Source: DASRIA01 sp963768885
Lineage (GTDB): Bacteria; Actinomycetota; Thermoleophilia; Solirubrobacterales; JBBDJG01
DNA: 64,000 bases
Direction: 5' to 3'
NCBI GenBank assembly: GCA_963768885.1
Contig: CAVYJN010000006.1
Location: 372,001-436,000, forward strand
The translations under genes and the position numbers were made by a program. The notes below the pieces were generated by a model. The model saw nothing but the letters and a program-made list of their open reading frames with translations. It made no database searches and was not told where the DNA came from. Every line of letters starts with the position of its first letter. Position 1 is the first letter of the stretch. Shown piece after piece: positions 26,250 to 34,854 of the stretch.

Positions 26250-27473
26250 TCAGGCGATCGAGAGCACGGCGAGCGCGAGCACGCAGATGGACAGCAAGAC
26301 GATCGTGCCGAGCACCGCGACCGCCTCGGCGCGGCCGACGGCCTGTTCGCCCATCAGCGCCGGGTCGCGGACGATGCCGTAGATCAGCGCGAGCAGCGGC
26401 AGCAGCAGCACGGCGTTCAGCGCCTGGCTGAGGTACAGGATGGGCACGAGCGGGGCGCCGGGGATCAGCACGATCGAGACGGCGACGACCACCACCACGC
26501 CGTAGGTCACATAGAAGACGGGCGCGTCGGAGAAGCGGTCGTCGAGCGCGGCCTCGTACCCGAGCGTCTCGCTCACGGAGTACGCGGTCGCGAGCGGGAG
26601 GATCGACGCGGCCAGCAACGCCGCGCCGACCAGTCCGGCGCCGAAGAAGGTGGTCGCAAGACCTCCCGCGACCGGCTCCAGCGCGACCGCGGCGTCGCGC
26701 GCGTCGTCGATGCTGCGGCCCTGGCTGTGCAGCGTCGCGGCGGCCGCGACGACGATGAAGAAGCCGATGATGCCGGTCAGCACCGCTCCGGTGACGACGT
26801 CCACGCGCTCGTAGCGCAGGTCGCGCAGCGTCAGGTGCTTGTCGACCGCGAACGACTGGATGAACGCGAGGCCCCACGGCGCCAGCGTGGTCCCGACCGT
26901 CGCGGTCGCGGCCAGCACGGCCTCGCGGGTGCCCGGCGGGCTCGGCACGACCAGGCCGCGCAGCGCCGCGCCCCAGTCCGGGCCTGCCAGGAACGCCGAT
27001 ACGACGTATGTCACGAAGATCGCGCTGAGCGCGAGCAGCACGTGCTCGACGCGCCGGAAGCTGCCACGGAGCACGAGCGCGGAGATCGCGACCGCGGCCA
27101 GCGGGACGCTCACGTAGCGCGAGACGCCCGCCAGGTCGAGGCCTGCCGCGACGCCCGCGAACTCGGCGCACGTGGTCCCGACGTTCGCGACGAGCAGCGC
27201 GACCAGTCCGGCACACGCGATCCGGATGCCGTACCGCTGCCGCGTCAGCCCCGCGAGGCCCTGGCCGGTCACGATCCCCATGCGGGCCCCGAGCTCGTGG
27301 AAGAGGATGAGGGCCGCCGTCGAGAGCGCCAGCACCCACAGCAGCCGGTAGCCGTGGTCGGCCCCCAGGATCGAGTACGTGGTGATCCCGGCCGGGTCGT
27401 CGTCGGACAGCCCCGCGAGCAGTCCCGGCCCGACGACGGCCAGGAGCGCTATGAGGCCGCTACGCCGGCGCAC
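26250..27473 (-). CDS. Nramp-family metal transporter with atypical metal-site motifs
   Basis: 407 residues, about 11 transmembrane helices. Nramp hallmarks are recognisable but altered: helix 1 reads LSDDDPAGITTYS where canonical Mn/Fe Nramps have DPGN, and helix 6 reads TTLAPWGLAFIQS where canonical proteins have the MPH motif with metal-binding Met. Loss of that Met is a feature of Nramp-related Mg2+ transporters, so Mg2+ rather than Mn2+ or Fe2+ is a reasonable prediction. Its start overlaps by 14 nt the end of a PRC/MgtE_N/CBS gene, implying translational coupling with a cytosolic Mg-sensing partner. Confidence 0.85.
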   Translation of the reverse strand: MRRRSGLIALLAVVGPGLLAGLSDDDPAGITTYSILGADHGYRLLWVLALSTAALILFHELGARMGIVTGQGLAGLTRQRYGIRIACAGLVALLVANVGTTCAEFAGVAAGLDLAGVSRYVSVPLAAVAISALVLRGSFRRVEHVLLALSAIFVTYVVSAFLAGPDWGAALRGLVVPSPPGTREAVLAATATVGTTLAPWGLAFIQSFAVDKHLTLRDLRYERVDVVTGAVLTGIIGFFIVVAAAATLHSQGRSIDDARDAAVALEPVAGGLATTFFGAGLVGAALLAASILPLATAYSVSETLGYEAALDDRFSDAPVFYVTYGVVVVVAVSIVLIPGAPLVPILYLSQALNAVLLLPLLALIYGIVRDPALMGEQAVGRAEAVAVLGTIVLLSICVLALAVLSIA

Positions 27474-28728
27474 GCCGGCGGAATGCGTGGACCGGGAAAC
27501 GGCGGCGCCCGGGCAGCCGTTCCACCAGCAGTTCCTCCAGCACGTCGTCCACGGCGACCGCGCCGACGATGCGCTCGTCCCGGTCGACTACCGGCAGGGC
27601 GAGGATGTCGTGCAGCGCGAAGAGGTCGATCACCCGCTCGGCCGGCGTGTCGAGCTGCACGATCGGCGTCGGCGCGGGGGTGGCATCGCCGGCAAGGAGC
27701 GCGCGCGGCGTGATCGCGCCCGCCACCCGACCGTCCTGGTCGACCACGAACACGGTCAGCAGCCCGTCCAGGTGAGGTGGATCGGCGGCCAGCGCCGCCC
27801 TGATCCGGTCCGCGGGCTCGCCGAGCCTCGCCGTCTTCACGGCCGGCGTCATCAGGCCGGCGGCGGTGGTCGGCGAGGCGGAGAGCAGCCGGCGCAGCTC
27901 GCCGGCGCGGCGCGAGGGCATAAGCGCGAGCAGCTCGTCGCGGCGCTCGCCGCGCAGGTGCCGCAGCGCGGCGACGGCGTCGTCGGCAGGCATCCCGGCG
28001 ACGATGCGGCCCGCACGCTCCGGGCGCAGCGCGCTCATCAGGCGGCCCCCCAGCCGCGGACGTGCCTTGCCCAGCACCACGCCGGCCGTCTCGTCGTCGA
28101 CGGCTTCCAGGACGTCGGCGCCGTGGCGCACCGGCAGCCGCGAGACCAGCGTGGCGAGCTCCGCCGGTCGCAGGCGCTTCAATCCGGCCGCCGGCGTCTC
28201 GATCGCGAGCTCCCGCCGGCGCGTGAGATGCAGGTCCTCCCACGCGACCGCCTCACGACGGGCGCGTCGCGCGAGCGCCCGCAGGTGCAGCCGCGACAAC
28301 AGCGCCGCGAGACCCACCTCGACCGCGACGACGCGCAGCCCCCTGCCGGTGTCGACGAGGTCGACGTCCCCGACCCGCACCACTCGCTTGCCCGCGACGT
28401 CGACGATCTGGCAGTCGAGCACGTCGCGGCCCAGCAGCAGCTCGCCCGGCGCGAGCGCCGGCGTGCCTGAGGACGCGTCGGGACGCAGCACCAGGGGGCC
28501 GCGGCCGGGCCCAACTCGCTCCACGGCGCGCCAGTCGAGCTCCCGCGCGTCACGCCCGGAGCGGACCCTGATCCGTCTCACGACGGGGTGCCCTCCTTCG
28601 AAGGCGACCACGAGGTCGGCGACCCGGCCGATCCGCTCGCCGTCCGCGGACACGACCGCTCTACCGAGCTGCTCGGTCAGCCGGACCACGCGCGCGGACT
28701 TCTCGTTGCCGGGCCCGGGCGACGTCAT
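27460..28728 (-). CDS. PRC-barrel / MgtE_N / CBS regulatory protein
   Basis: 422 residues. Two PRC-barrel-like segments (VVSADGERIGRVADLVVAFEGG, IVDVAGKRVVRVGDVDLV) are followed by an MgtE N-terminal superhelix (about 200-275, LRPAELATLVSRLP, LRPERAGRIVAGMPADDAVAALRHL) and a CBS pair (ASPTTAAGLMTPAV, FVVDQDGRVAGAITP, HDILALPVVDRDERIVGAV). In MgtE these cytosolic domains sense Mg2+ and gate the channel; here the pore is absent and an Nramp gene follows with overlap. I infer a split Mg2+ sensor controlling the transporter. ATG 28728 follows a -10-like CATACGAT at short distance. Confidence 0.85.
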   Translation of the reverse strand: MTSPGPGNEKSARVVRLTEQLGRAVVSADGERIGRVADLVVAFEGGHPVVRRIRVRSGRDARELDWRAVERVGPGRGPLVLRPDASSGTPALAPGELLLGRDVLDCQIVDVAGKRVVRVGDVDLVDTGRGLRVVAVEVGLAALLSRLHLRALARRARREAVAWEDLHLTRRRELAIETPAAGLKRLRPAELATLVSRLPVRHGADVLEAVDDETAGVVLGKARPRLGGRLMSALRPERAGRIVAGMPADDAVAALRHLRGERRDELLALMPSRRAGELRRLLSASPTTAAGLMTPAVKTARLGEPADRIRAALAADPPHLDGLLTVFVVDQDGRVAGAITPRALLAGDATPAPTPIVQLDTPAERVIDLFALHDILALPVVDRDERIVGAVAVDDVLEELLVERLPGRRRFPVHAFRRRAPA

Positions 28729-28783
28729 GATCGCGATCGTATGACGCTCTGCCGTCGGCGCGGCCGACCCGGCGGGGTGTCGC

Positions 28784-29035
28784 CTAGGCCGGTGCGCGCT
28801 TGCGGGCGCGAGGCTTGCCGGTCCGCGCGGGCTTTTCCTTCTTCTTGATGGAGGCGTCGGGGCCCGGGAAGTAGATCGACTCGTGCTCGTCGTCCGCCCA
28901 CTTCACGCGGTAGTGCTCGTTGCCGGGGCTGCCGAGCACCTCGACCACCAGCGCGTGGCGCGCCGGCTGTCCCTGCACGTGGCCGTGGACCTCGATCCAG
29001 TCCCCGGCCCGGGCGACTGTCTTCTTAGGTGACAT
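28784..29035 (-). CDS. DUF1918 protein
   Basis: 83 residues; ATG 29035 follows a purine-rich site (GGAGGGAGAG). Residues 8-58 form the DUF1918 SH3-like domain (ARAGDWIEVHGHVQGQPARHALVVEVLG, HYRVKWADDEHESIYFPGPDA), followed by a very basic tail (KKKEKPARTGKPRARKRAPA). Mycobacterial homologues include Rv0569, a DosR-regulon protein of unknown function, possibly DNA-binding. The basic tail would support nucleic-acid binding. It lies downstream of the small monooxygenase-fold gene. Confidence 0.82.
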   Translation of the reverse strand: MSPKKTVARAGDWIEVHGHVQGQPARHALVVEVLGSPGNEHYRVKWADDEHESIYFPGPDASIKKKEKPARTGKPRARKRAPA

Positions 29036-29084
29036 CTCTCCCTCCTGTCTCAACAAGTGTGCGGGTTCACGGAAGCAGATGTGG

Positions 29085-29405
29085 TCATGCGCTCGCCGGG
29101 GCGGCCTCCGCCGCGAACGACATCTGGCTTGCGAGCACCTGTCCTTCCTTGACCTCGACGTCGGAGAGCTGGAATCCGCCAAGCCTCTGCTCGACGAACC
29201 GTGCCGCGCGGCGGGTGCAATCGTCGATGCCCTCGCGCGTGTCGAAGACGGCCACCGACGCGATCCGCGAATCGCCGGCGTCGATCAGGTAGTAGGCACG
29301 GAAGCCCTTGATCGACGCAACCTCGGTGACGAAGCCCTCGGCCTCGCGCGCGAGGTCGACCTGGCTGCCCGAGCCGATCGTGTAGCTGTGCAAGGTCACG
29401 TACAA
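29085..29405 (-). CDS. Small dimeric alpha/beta-barrel (ABM-like) protein
   Basis: 106 residues from TTG 29405, chosen for GGAGG 7 nt upstream; a longer frame exists from 29474. Pattern YVTLHSYTIG, FVTEVASIKGFRAYYLIDAGDSRIASVAVFDTREGID, FQLSDVEVKEGQVLASQ fits the antibiotic-biosynthesis-monooxygenase/dimeric barrel fold of about 100 residues. Function unknown; members include small oxygenases and stress proteins. The gene is preceded by an island-type promoter candidate (29439-29505). Confidence 0.6.
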   Translation of the reverse strand: MYVTLHSYTIGSGSQVDLAREAEGFVTEVASIKGFRAYYLIDAGDSRIASVAVFDTREGIDDCTRRAARFVEQRLGGFQLSDVEVKEGQVLASQMSFAAEAAPASA

Positions 29406-29438
29406 GCGGGAACCTCCATAGAAGTCTGGAGGGCTGAT

Positions 29439-29505
29439 CGTCACGCAGGCACGTCGTGCATTCATCGGTGCCACCTGCGGATCGCCCTTCCGCCCTTACT
29501 ACGTA
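29439..29505 (-). promoter_or_regulatory. Candidate island promoter for the ABM-like gene
   Basis: On the minus strand: box TACGTAGTAA starting at 29505, GATG at 29466-29463 (40th base), 17-nt spacer to a weak GTGACG (29444-29439). The box overlaps the last codons of the upstream membrane-protein gene. The -10 match is poor, so confidence rests on box and spacing. Confidence 0.35.
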
Positions 29506-30611
29506 GAGGGTCCGAGCGCCCCCTGCGCCGCTCGGGCCCGTTCGTCGTCCAGGCTCCACTCCCTGGCCGTCCGCAGCAGGCCCAGGAACGCGAGCGTGCC
29601 GGGGATCGTCGGCAGCCAGAACGCGAAAGCCCGGTAGGACAGCACGCCCACGATCGCGAGCCCGCCGTCCACGCCGAACGCGATCAGGGCGCCGATCATC
29701 CCCGCGTCGACGCTGCCCACGCCGCCCGGCACCGGGAACGCGTTGGCGGCCGTTCCCACGAAGTAGGACATCACCACGACGCCCACCGGCGGCGGCGTGC
29801 CGAAGGCATGCAGGCAGGCCCACAGCACCGCCACGTCGAACGCCCACCAGCCCACGGCTCCGAGCAGCGCGGGGCTCCGGGCCCTCGCGAGCAGGAGCGC
29901 GCCCCGCAGCCCGGATGCGAGGGTGGCCGACAGCAGCGCGAGACGCGTGGTCCAGCGCGACGCGCTGTCGGCGCGCGGAGGAAGGGAAGCCGCGGGCCGG
30001 CCGGCCGCCGGGGCGAGCGCGAGCGCGAGGGCGAGCGCGATCACCAGGCCGCCGAACAGCGCGGGCGCGATCGTGATCCCGGGAGAGCCGTCGCCCGGGA
30101 GGAGGCCCGTGGCGAGCGCGAGGCCGAACACCAGCAGGGCGGCCATGTAGACGCCGTACAACAGCACCATGAACGTGGTCATGCGCGCGGCCACCTCCGC
30201 GCGCTCCATGCCGGAACGCCGGAGCGCCCAGACCGTCAGCACGATCCCGCCTGCCCCGGCCGCGGCGAACAGCCGTGTGGCGGCTACGCCGGCCATCGTG
30301 ATCCGGTAGCTCTCGGGCCACCCGATGCGGGACCCGGGCCGCACGAACACGAAGCGGAACAGGACCACGTAGCTCGCATACGAGAGCAGCTCGAGCACGA
30401 TCGCGGCGCCGAGCCACCACGGGTCCCCGTCGCCGATCCGGTCCCAGGTGCGCTCGAGCCCCGCGAGCCTCGGCACCACGTAGTAGAGGGCGCCGAGCGA
30501 GACCGCGAGGAACACGCCGAGCGCGGCGAGCCGCCGGCGCGTGAACGCCGTCCAGGGAGGCGCCGCGCGGCCGGGGTCCGGAGTGCCGGCGGCTTCGACC
30601 GGCCGGGTCAA
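29499..30611 (-). CDS. Lysylphosphatidylglycerol-synthase-type membrane protein (UPF0104)
   Basis: 370 residues, TTG start overlapping the UspA stop. About eight to nine transmembrane helices, with family-typical segments LGAAIVLELLSYASYVVLFRFVFV, SYRITMAGVAATRLFAAAGAGG and FVGTAANAFPVPGGVGSVDAGMIGALIAFGVD near the C-terminus. This is the flippase-like LPG_synthase_TM/AglD-type domain, without a catalytic lysyltransferase domain. Such proteins may move lipids or lipid-linked sugars. Last gene of a run with the P-type ATPase and UspA. Confidence 0.75.
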   Translation of the reverse strand: MTRPVEAAGTPDPGRAAPPWTAFTRRRLAALGVFLAVSLGALYYVVPRLAGLERTWDRIGDGDPWWLGAAIVLELLSYASYVVLFRFVFVRPGSRIGWPESYRITMAGVAATRLFAAAGAGGIVLTVWALRRSGMERAEVAARMTTFMVLLYGVYMAALLVFGLALATGLLPGDGSPGITIAPALFGGLVIALALALALAPAAGRPAASLPPRADSASRWTTRLALLSATLASGLRGALLLARARSPALLGAVGWWAFDVAVLWACLHAFGTPPPVGVVVMSYFVGTAANAFPVPGGVGSVDAGMIGALIAFGVDGGLAIVGVLSYRAFAFWLPTIPGTLAFLGLLRTAREWSLDDERARAAQGALGPST

Positions 30612-31096
30612 GCCCCGGGCGCCGGGGCGTCGCCGTCCCCCGCGCGCGGGGGAATGACCAGCAAGGGGCGCCGGCAGTGGTGCGCGACGCCGCTCGACAC
30701 GCTTCCCAGGAGGACCGACCCGACCCGTGAAAGGCCCCGCGGGGCGAGCACGATGGCACGCACGTCGCGCTCCTCGGCGAGCTCCACGATGCGTGGCCAC
30801 ACGCCGTCATCGGTCTTGATGCATACGGCCTCGGCGTCGAAGCCGGCGGCGCGCGCGATCCGTGCCCCTTCCTCGGCGAGCAGCCGGGCGGCCTCGGCGC
30901 CGGCCGCGTCGAGCTCGGTCGCCTGCTCGACGAGCGGGCCGGGCGAGTGCATCAGGGGGTTCCGGAGCATCAGCGTGGAGAGCGGCTCCCACACATGGAC
31001 GACGAGCGCCGGGCCGCCACCGAGCAGGGCGGCGCCTTCGGCGATCGCGCGGCGCGCGTCGTCCGATCCGTCGAAGCACAGAAGCGCCGGTCTCAC
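30608..31096 (-). CDS. Single-domain universal stress protein
   Basis: 162 residues from GTG 31096, which overlaps the ATPase stop. One UspA domain: RPALLCFDGSDDARRAI at the N-terminus, ALVVHVWEPL, and APRGLSRVGSVLLGSVSSGVAHHCRRPLLVIP carrying the nucleotide-binding loop, whose first conserved G is replaced by A. Translational coupling with the ATPase suggests the two work together, as Rv1996 and CtpF (Rv1997) are neighbours in M. tuberculosis. Confidence 0.85.
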   Translation of the reverse strand: MRPALLCFDGSDDARRAIAEGAALLGGGPALVVHVWEPLSTLMLRNPLMHSPGPLVEQATELDAAGAEAARLLAEEGARIARAAGFDAEAVCIKTDDGVWPRIVELAEERDVRAIVLAPRGLSRVGSVLLGSVSSGVAHHCRRPLLVIPPRAGDGDAPAPGA

Positions 31097-33558
31097 GTTC
31101 GTCCTCCCTGGTCGGGTTCGGCGCGGGCCGGGCGCGCCCGCGGGGGAAAGCCGCTGGCCAGCAGGCCGGAGACCGCGATCGCGCTGCCCAGTATGGCGGT
31201 GATCAGGATCGGCGCGCTGGGCGCCGCCAGCTCGAAGAAATCGCGGACGGCCGGGAGCGCGAGCGCGAGCGCGAAGAGCATCAGGAGCACCACGCAGAGC
31301 AGGGACACGAGCGTGCCCCTGCGTTTCGCGGTGCCCTCGAGCGCGAGCACGAGGAACAGTCCCACCAGCACGAGCGCGGTCGCGGCCACGGTGCGCGACT
31401 CGACGAGGGACAGCTCGAGCGCGTTCAGCGCGAACTGGTAGCTGGCGACGACCGCGACACCGGCACCCACACCCGCCGGCACGGCGAAGCGGCCGACCTC
31501 CCGGAGGAACCCCGCCGGCGACCATGCTCCGCTGCTCGGGGCGAGTGCGAGGAAGAACGTCGGGATGCCGATCGTGAGCGCCGCGGCGAGGCTGAAGTGA
31601 CGGGGCAGCAGCGGATAGGCCGTCGCGGTGGTGCCGACCGTGAGGATCAGGAACGCCGCAAAGGCCGACTTGCTGACGTAGAGCTTGGCGACGCGCTGGA
31701 GGTTGCGCAGGATCTGCCGGCCCTCGTCGACCATCGCGGGGACGGCCTCGAAGCCTCCCTTCACGAGCACGACGTCGGACACGCTCTTGGCCATCTGCAC
31801 GCCGCTGCCCTGGGCGATCGCGAGGCGGGCCGCCTTCAGCGCGGGTACGTCGTTGACGCCGTCCCCCACCATCACGACGTAGCGGCCCGCCTCGCGCAGC
31901 GCCCGCACGCAGGCGCTCTTCTGCTCGGGCGAGAGCCGCCCGATCACGGTCGCCTCGAGCGCCAGCTCGCGCAGCTCGGGCGAGTCCTCCGGGAAGCGCG
32001 ACCCGTCCACGGGCGGGCCGCCGAGCCGCATGCCGGCATCGGCCGCGATCGCCGCGACCGTCTGCGGATGGTCGCCGGAGAAGACCTTGAGCTCGACGCC
32101 CTGGTCGAGGAAGTAGCGCACGGTCTCGCGGGTCTCGGCGCGCAGCGGCTCGGCGAGCACGGCGACACCGAGGAGGTCGGCGCGGGGGGGAGGGCCGGCT
32201 TCCCGGTGCTCGTCCGGTTCGAGCCGCCCTGCCGGCCTGGCGAGTGCGATCACCCGGCGCCCCGCCTGTTGCTCGGCGCTCACCCGCTCGCCGAGGGCGT
32301 CGAGCGCGAACAGCTCGGGAGCGCCGAGCACGTATGCGTCGGAGCCGAGCTGCAAGGCGCTCCAGCGCCGTCGCGAGGAGAACGGGACCTCGGCGTCCGT
32401 CGCCTCCGGCTCCGCCGGATGCGCACGGGCGAGGGCGGACACGGTCTCGTCGCGCGTGCCCGTCGACGCCGCGTAGCGTCCCAGCGCGGCTCCCAGCGCG
32501 TCCGCCTCGGTCCCGGCCGCGGGGAGGAGGTCGACCACGCGCAACCCGCTCTCGGTGAGCGTCCCCGTCTTGTCGAAGCACACCACGTCGGCGGAGGCGA
32601 TCGACTCGACGGCGTTCAGCCGCTGCGCGAGCGCTCCCCGGCGTGCCATCCGCAGCGCGCCGACGGCGAACGTGAGGCTCATCAGGAGGATCAGGCCCTC
32701 CGGGATGAGGCTCACGACCGCCGCCGTCGCGGTGGTGACGGCCTCGCTGGTCGCCGTCTCGCGGACCCAGAGGGAGTACCCGAGGATCGCCGCCAGCGGC
32801 AGCATCACCGCGACCGTCAGCAGGAGCAGCCGGTTGAACGCCCGCTCGAGCGGGGAGCGCAGGCGCTCGTAGACCCGCGCGCCCGTCGCGAGGCGCTCGG
32901 CGTAGCTCTCGGGGCCGACCGCCTCGACCTCGTACAGGCCGGTGCCCTCGACAGCGAAGGAGCCGGACTGGATCGCGTCGCCCACGGACCGTGCGACCGG
33001 CTGCGACTCCCCGGTGAGGATCGACTCGTCGAGCGACAGGCCCACGCTCTCCACGAGTTGCCCGTCGGCGACGACCTGATCGCCGGCCTGGAGCCGCACG
33101 ACGTCGCCGGCGACCACGTCCGCCACGCCGAGGTCGCGCTCCCGGTCCTCGCGCAGGACGCGTGCCGTCGGCGAGACCAGCGCGGCCAGTCGATCGAGCG
33201 AGCGCTTCGCCCGCGCCTCCTGCGTGATCCCGATCATCGTGTTGACGACGATCACGGCGAGGAACAGCGCATCGCGCCAGTCTCCGAATGCGAGCGTCAG
33301 CGCCCCGAAGGCGGCGAGGATCGCGTTGAAGACCGTGAAGACGTTGCCCGCCACGATGCTCGCGTAGGAGCGGCTCGCGCTGGGAGGCTTGAACGGAGGC
33401 CTCTCCGCCAGGCGCCGGCGCGCCTCCGACTCGGAGAGCCCGCGCGACGAATGCCTCTGGACCGTGTCGGCCGAGATCTCCTGTGACGTGGTTCTCAGCG
33501 GGACCTCCCGCGGCCACCGTACCGGTTCGTCCGCAGTCTTCCTCCCACGCTCGAGCAA
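31093..33558 (-). CDS. P-type cation-transporting ATPase
   Basis: 821 residues, intact. Motifs in order: N-terminal cation-ATPase domain (GLSESEARRRL), TGES in the actuator domain (LDESILTGESQPV), VSLIPEGLILL in helix 4, phosphorylation site CFDKTGTLTES, GDGVNDVPALKAARLAIAQGSG in the hinge, and C-terminal helices. Transports a cation across the membrane with ATP; the ion is not clear because helix 4 has IPEG instead of the Ca-type PEGL context of other proteins. TTG 33558 is the longest start; no better site was found. First gene of a unit with UspA and the membrane protein. Confidence 0.88.
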   Translation of the reverse strand: MLERGRKTADEPVRWPREVPLRTTSQEISADTVQRHSSRGLSESEARRRLAERPPFKPPSASRSYASIVAGNVFTVFNAILAAFGALTLAFGDWRDALFLAVIVVNTMIGITQEARAKRSLDRLAALVSPTARVLREDRERDLGVADVVAGDVVRLQAGDQVVADGQLVESVGLSLDESILTGESQPVARSVGDAIQSGSFAVEGTGLYEVEAVGPESYAERLATGARVYERLRSPLERAFNRLLLLTVAVMLPLAAILGYSLWVRETATSEAVTTATAAVVSLIPEGLILLMSLTFAVGALRMARRGALAQRLNAVESIASADVVCFDKTGTLTESGLRVVDLLPAAGTEADALGAALGRYAASTGTRDETVSALARAHPAEPEATDAEVPFSSRRRWSALQLGSDAYVLGAPELFALDALGERVSAEQQAGRRVIALARPAGRLEPDEHREAGPPPRADLLGVAVLAEPLRAETRETVRYFLDQGVELKVFSGDHPQTVAAIAADAGMRLGGPPVDGSRFPEDSPELRELALEATVIGRLSPEQKSACVRALREAGRYVVMVGDGVNDVPALKAARLAIAQGSGVQMAKSVSDVVLVKGGFEAVPAMVDEGRQILRNLQRVAKLYVSKSAFAAFLILTVGTTATAYPLLPRHFSLAAALTIGIPTFFLALAPSSGAWSPAGFLREVGRFAVPAGVGAGVAVVASYQFALNALELSLVESRTVAATALVLVGLFLVLALEGTAKRRGTLVSLLCVVLLMLFALALALPAVRDFFELAAPSAPILITAILGSAIAVSGLLASGFPPRARPARAEPDQGGRT

Positions 33559-33604
33559 GCGCGACCCCGTCGAGGTTGTCCTGGCGGAGCTCCGAGCAGC
33601 TACT

Positions 33605-33802
33605 TCACTGGTTCCACTTGTCAGCGGTGGATTTGCCGTGCCGCTGGCTCTTTGCGCGCACGCTGCTCACGTCCGGAGGAGTGCTGGAATCAAGCAACTC
33701 GGACTGCTCGTCCACCATCTGCCCCGCGCTTCGCCGTGCCAAGAACTTCCTGCGGAACCGGACCAGCCGCTGCTGGAGCTTGTTTGTTCGAGCGTCGCTC
33801 AT
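33605..33802 (-). CDS. Possible small basic protein in a low-GC patch
   Basis: 65-residue frame: NKLQQRLVRFRRKFLARRSAGQ then a polar tail. Composition around 33590-33910 is visibly less GC-rich than neighbours and codon use is unlike them. Only a weak purine stretch precedes ATG 33802. No family recognised; it may be a chance frame in acquired DNA. The rest of the gap 33559-33943 shows no convincing gene. Confidence 0.25.
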   Translation of the reverse strand: MSDARTNKLQQRLVRFRRKFLARRSAGQMVDEQSELLDSSTPPDVSSVRAKSQRHGKSTADKWNQ

Positions 33803-33943
33803 GTCGTTTCGCCGCCTCGTTCGAGGATGGTCGCTGGTAGCACCGCATTCTGGCTTCGAGCCGGCTACCGACCATCGGGGGGATGACGCACATCGGCGGG
33901 GGCGACTACGGATTCACGGCAGCAGGATGAGACTCGCCGGGGC

Positions 33944-34717
33944 TCAGCTCGCAGGCTCGATCAGGCCGTAGTGGCCGTCGTAACGCAGGTAGATCACGTT
34001 CCCGCGTCCCGTCTCGGCGTTCACGAAGTACAGGAAGCGGTGGTGCAGCTCGTTCATCTCCGCCACGGCGGCGGCGAGCGCGATCGGCTCCGACAGGCGG
34101 CTCTCCTCGCTCGTGCCGGCCTCGCCCAGGGCTCGAGGCCGAGCCGTGCCGGCCGGCTCGATCACGCCGAGCCGGCCGTCATCGCGGACGTATATGACGG
34201 CATCGGCCCCGGTCTCGGAGTCGTGGAACAGGAGAAAGTCGTGATCGAGGTCCTCCATCAGCTCGGCGGCCTCGGCGGCCGGCATCGCGTCGAGCGAGAA
34301 GCTCTTGCGACGCACGACCGCGCGGTCCTCGACCGGACGCGGGAAATATCCAGGTCTCGGGGGAGACCACTGGCCGTGTCGCCAACTCCCGGCCGACGGG
34401 CGCCGGGAGCGGCGATGAACCGCGACCTGACGGTCGGCGAAGGCGCGTAGCTGTCGTGCGAGGTGCTCGGCGAGCCGGTCGACCGCGTGACGCATGTCCT
34501 CCTCTGCGACCCGGCCCCGAACGATGTGCCCGTTGACGTCGATCTCCGCCTCCGCTCTGGCGGAGCGCTCGATCCTGGGGTTCTCCTCCTGCATCAGCAC
34601 CACATGCGCATCGAGGATCGGCGCATTGACGAGCCGCTCGAGGGGGGCGATCTGGGTCCGTACGTGTTCCGCCAGCTCAGCGGGCACATGCCCACGCGTT
34701 GTCACCCTCACGTTCAC
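33944..34717 (-). CDS. hpf: Long-form ribosome hibernation factor with duplicated C-terminal domain
   Basis: 257 residues from GTG 34717; an upstream in-frame extension to 34876 is not conserved-looking. The N-terminal S30AE domain (NVRVTTRGHVPAELAEHVRTQ, MRHAVDRLAEHLARQL) blocks the decoding centre. After a basic linker come two copies of the S30AE C-terminal dimerisation domain: AAEAAELMEDLDHDFLLFHD..IYVRDDGRLGVIEP and AAAVAEMNELHHRFLYFVN..IYLRYDGHYGLIEP. Ordinary long HPF has one. Length resembles the mycobacterial hypoxia factor RafH (about 258 residues, from memory). Divergent from a Usp-like gene. Confidence 0.9.
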   Translation of the reverse strand: MNVRVTTRGHVPAELAEHVRTQIAPLERLVNAPILDAHVVLMQEENPRIERSARAEAEIDVNGHIVRGRVAEEDMRHAVDRLAEHLARQLRAFADRQVAVHRRSRRPSAGSWRHGQWSPPRPGYFPRPVEDRAVVRRKSFSLDAMPAAEAAELMEDLDHDFLLFHDSETGADAVIYVRDDGRLGVIEPAGTARPRALGEAGTSEESRLSEPIALAAAVAEMNELHHRFLYFVNAETGRGNVIYLRYDGHYGLIEPAS

Positions 34718-34854
34718 GCCCTGCCAGTCTCGCTGCGCGCCTCGGGCATCGCATCGGTGAAAGACCTCGACCTCGTACGCGGTTTCCCGCACACTCCAGG
34801 TCGTGCGCGGAAGAATGTGATTGTCCCGGCCTGCTACATCTTCGCGAGAGACCG

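Noticed and set aside
29998..30050. Short GAGCGC-type repeat tract as a regulatory satellite
   Set aside because: It lies within the membrane-protein gene and encodes an Ala/Leu-rich transmembrane helix, so coding bias explains it.
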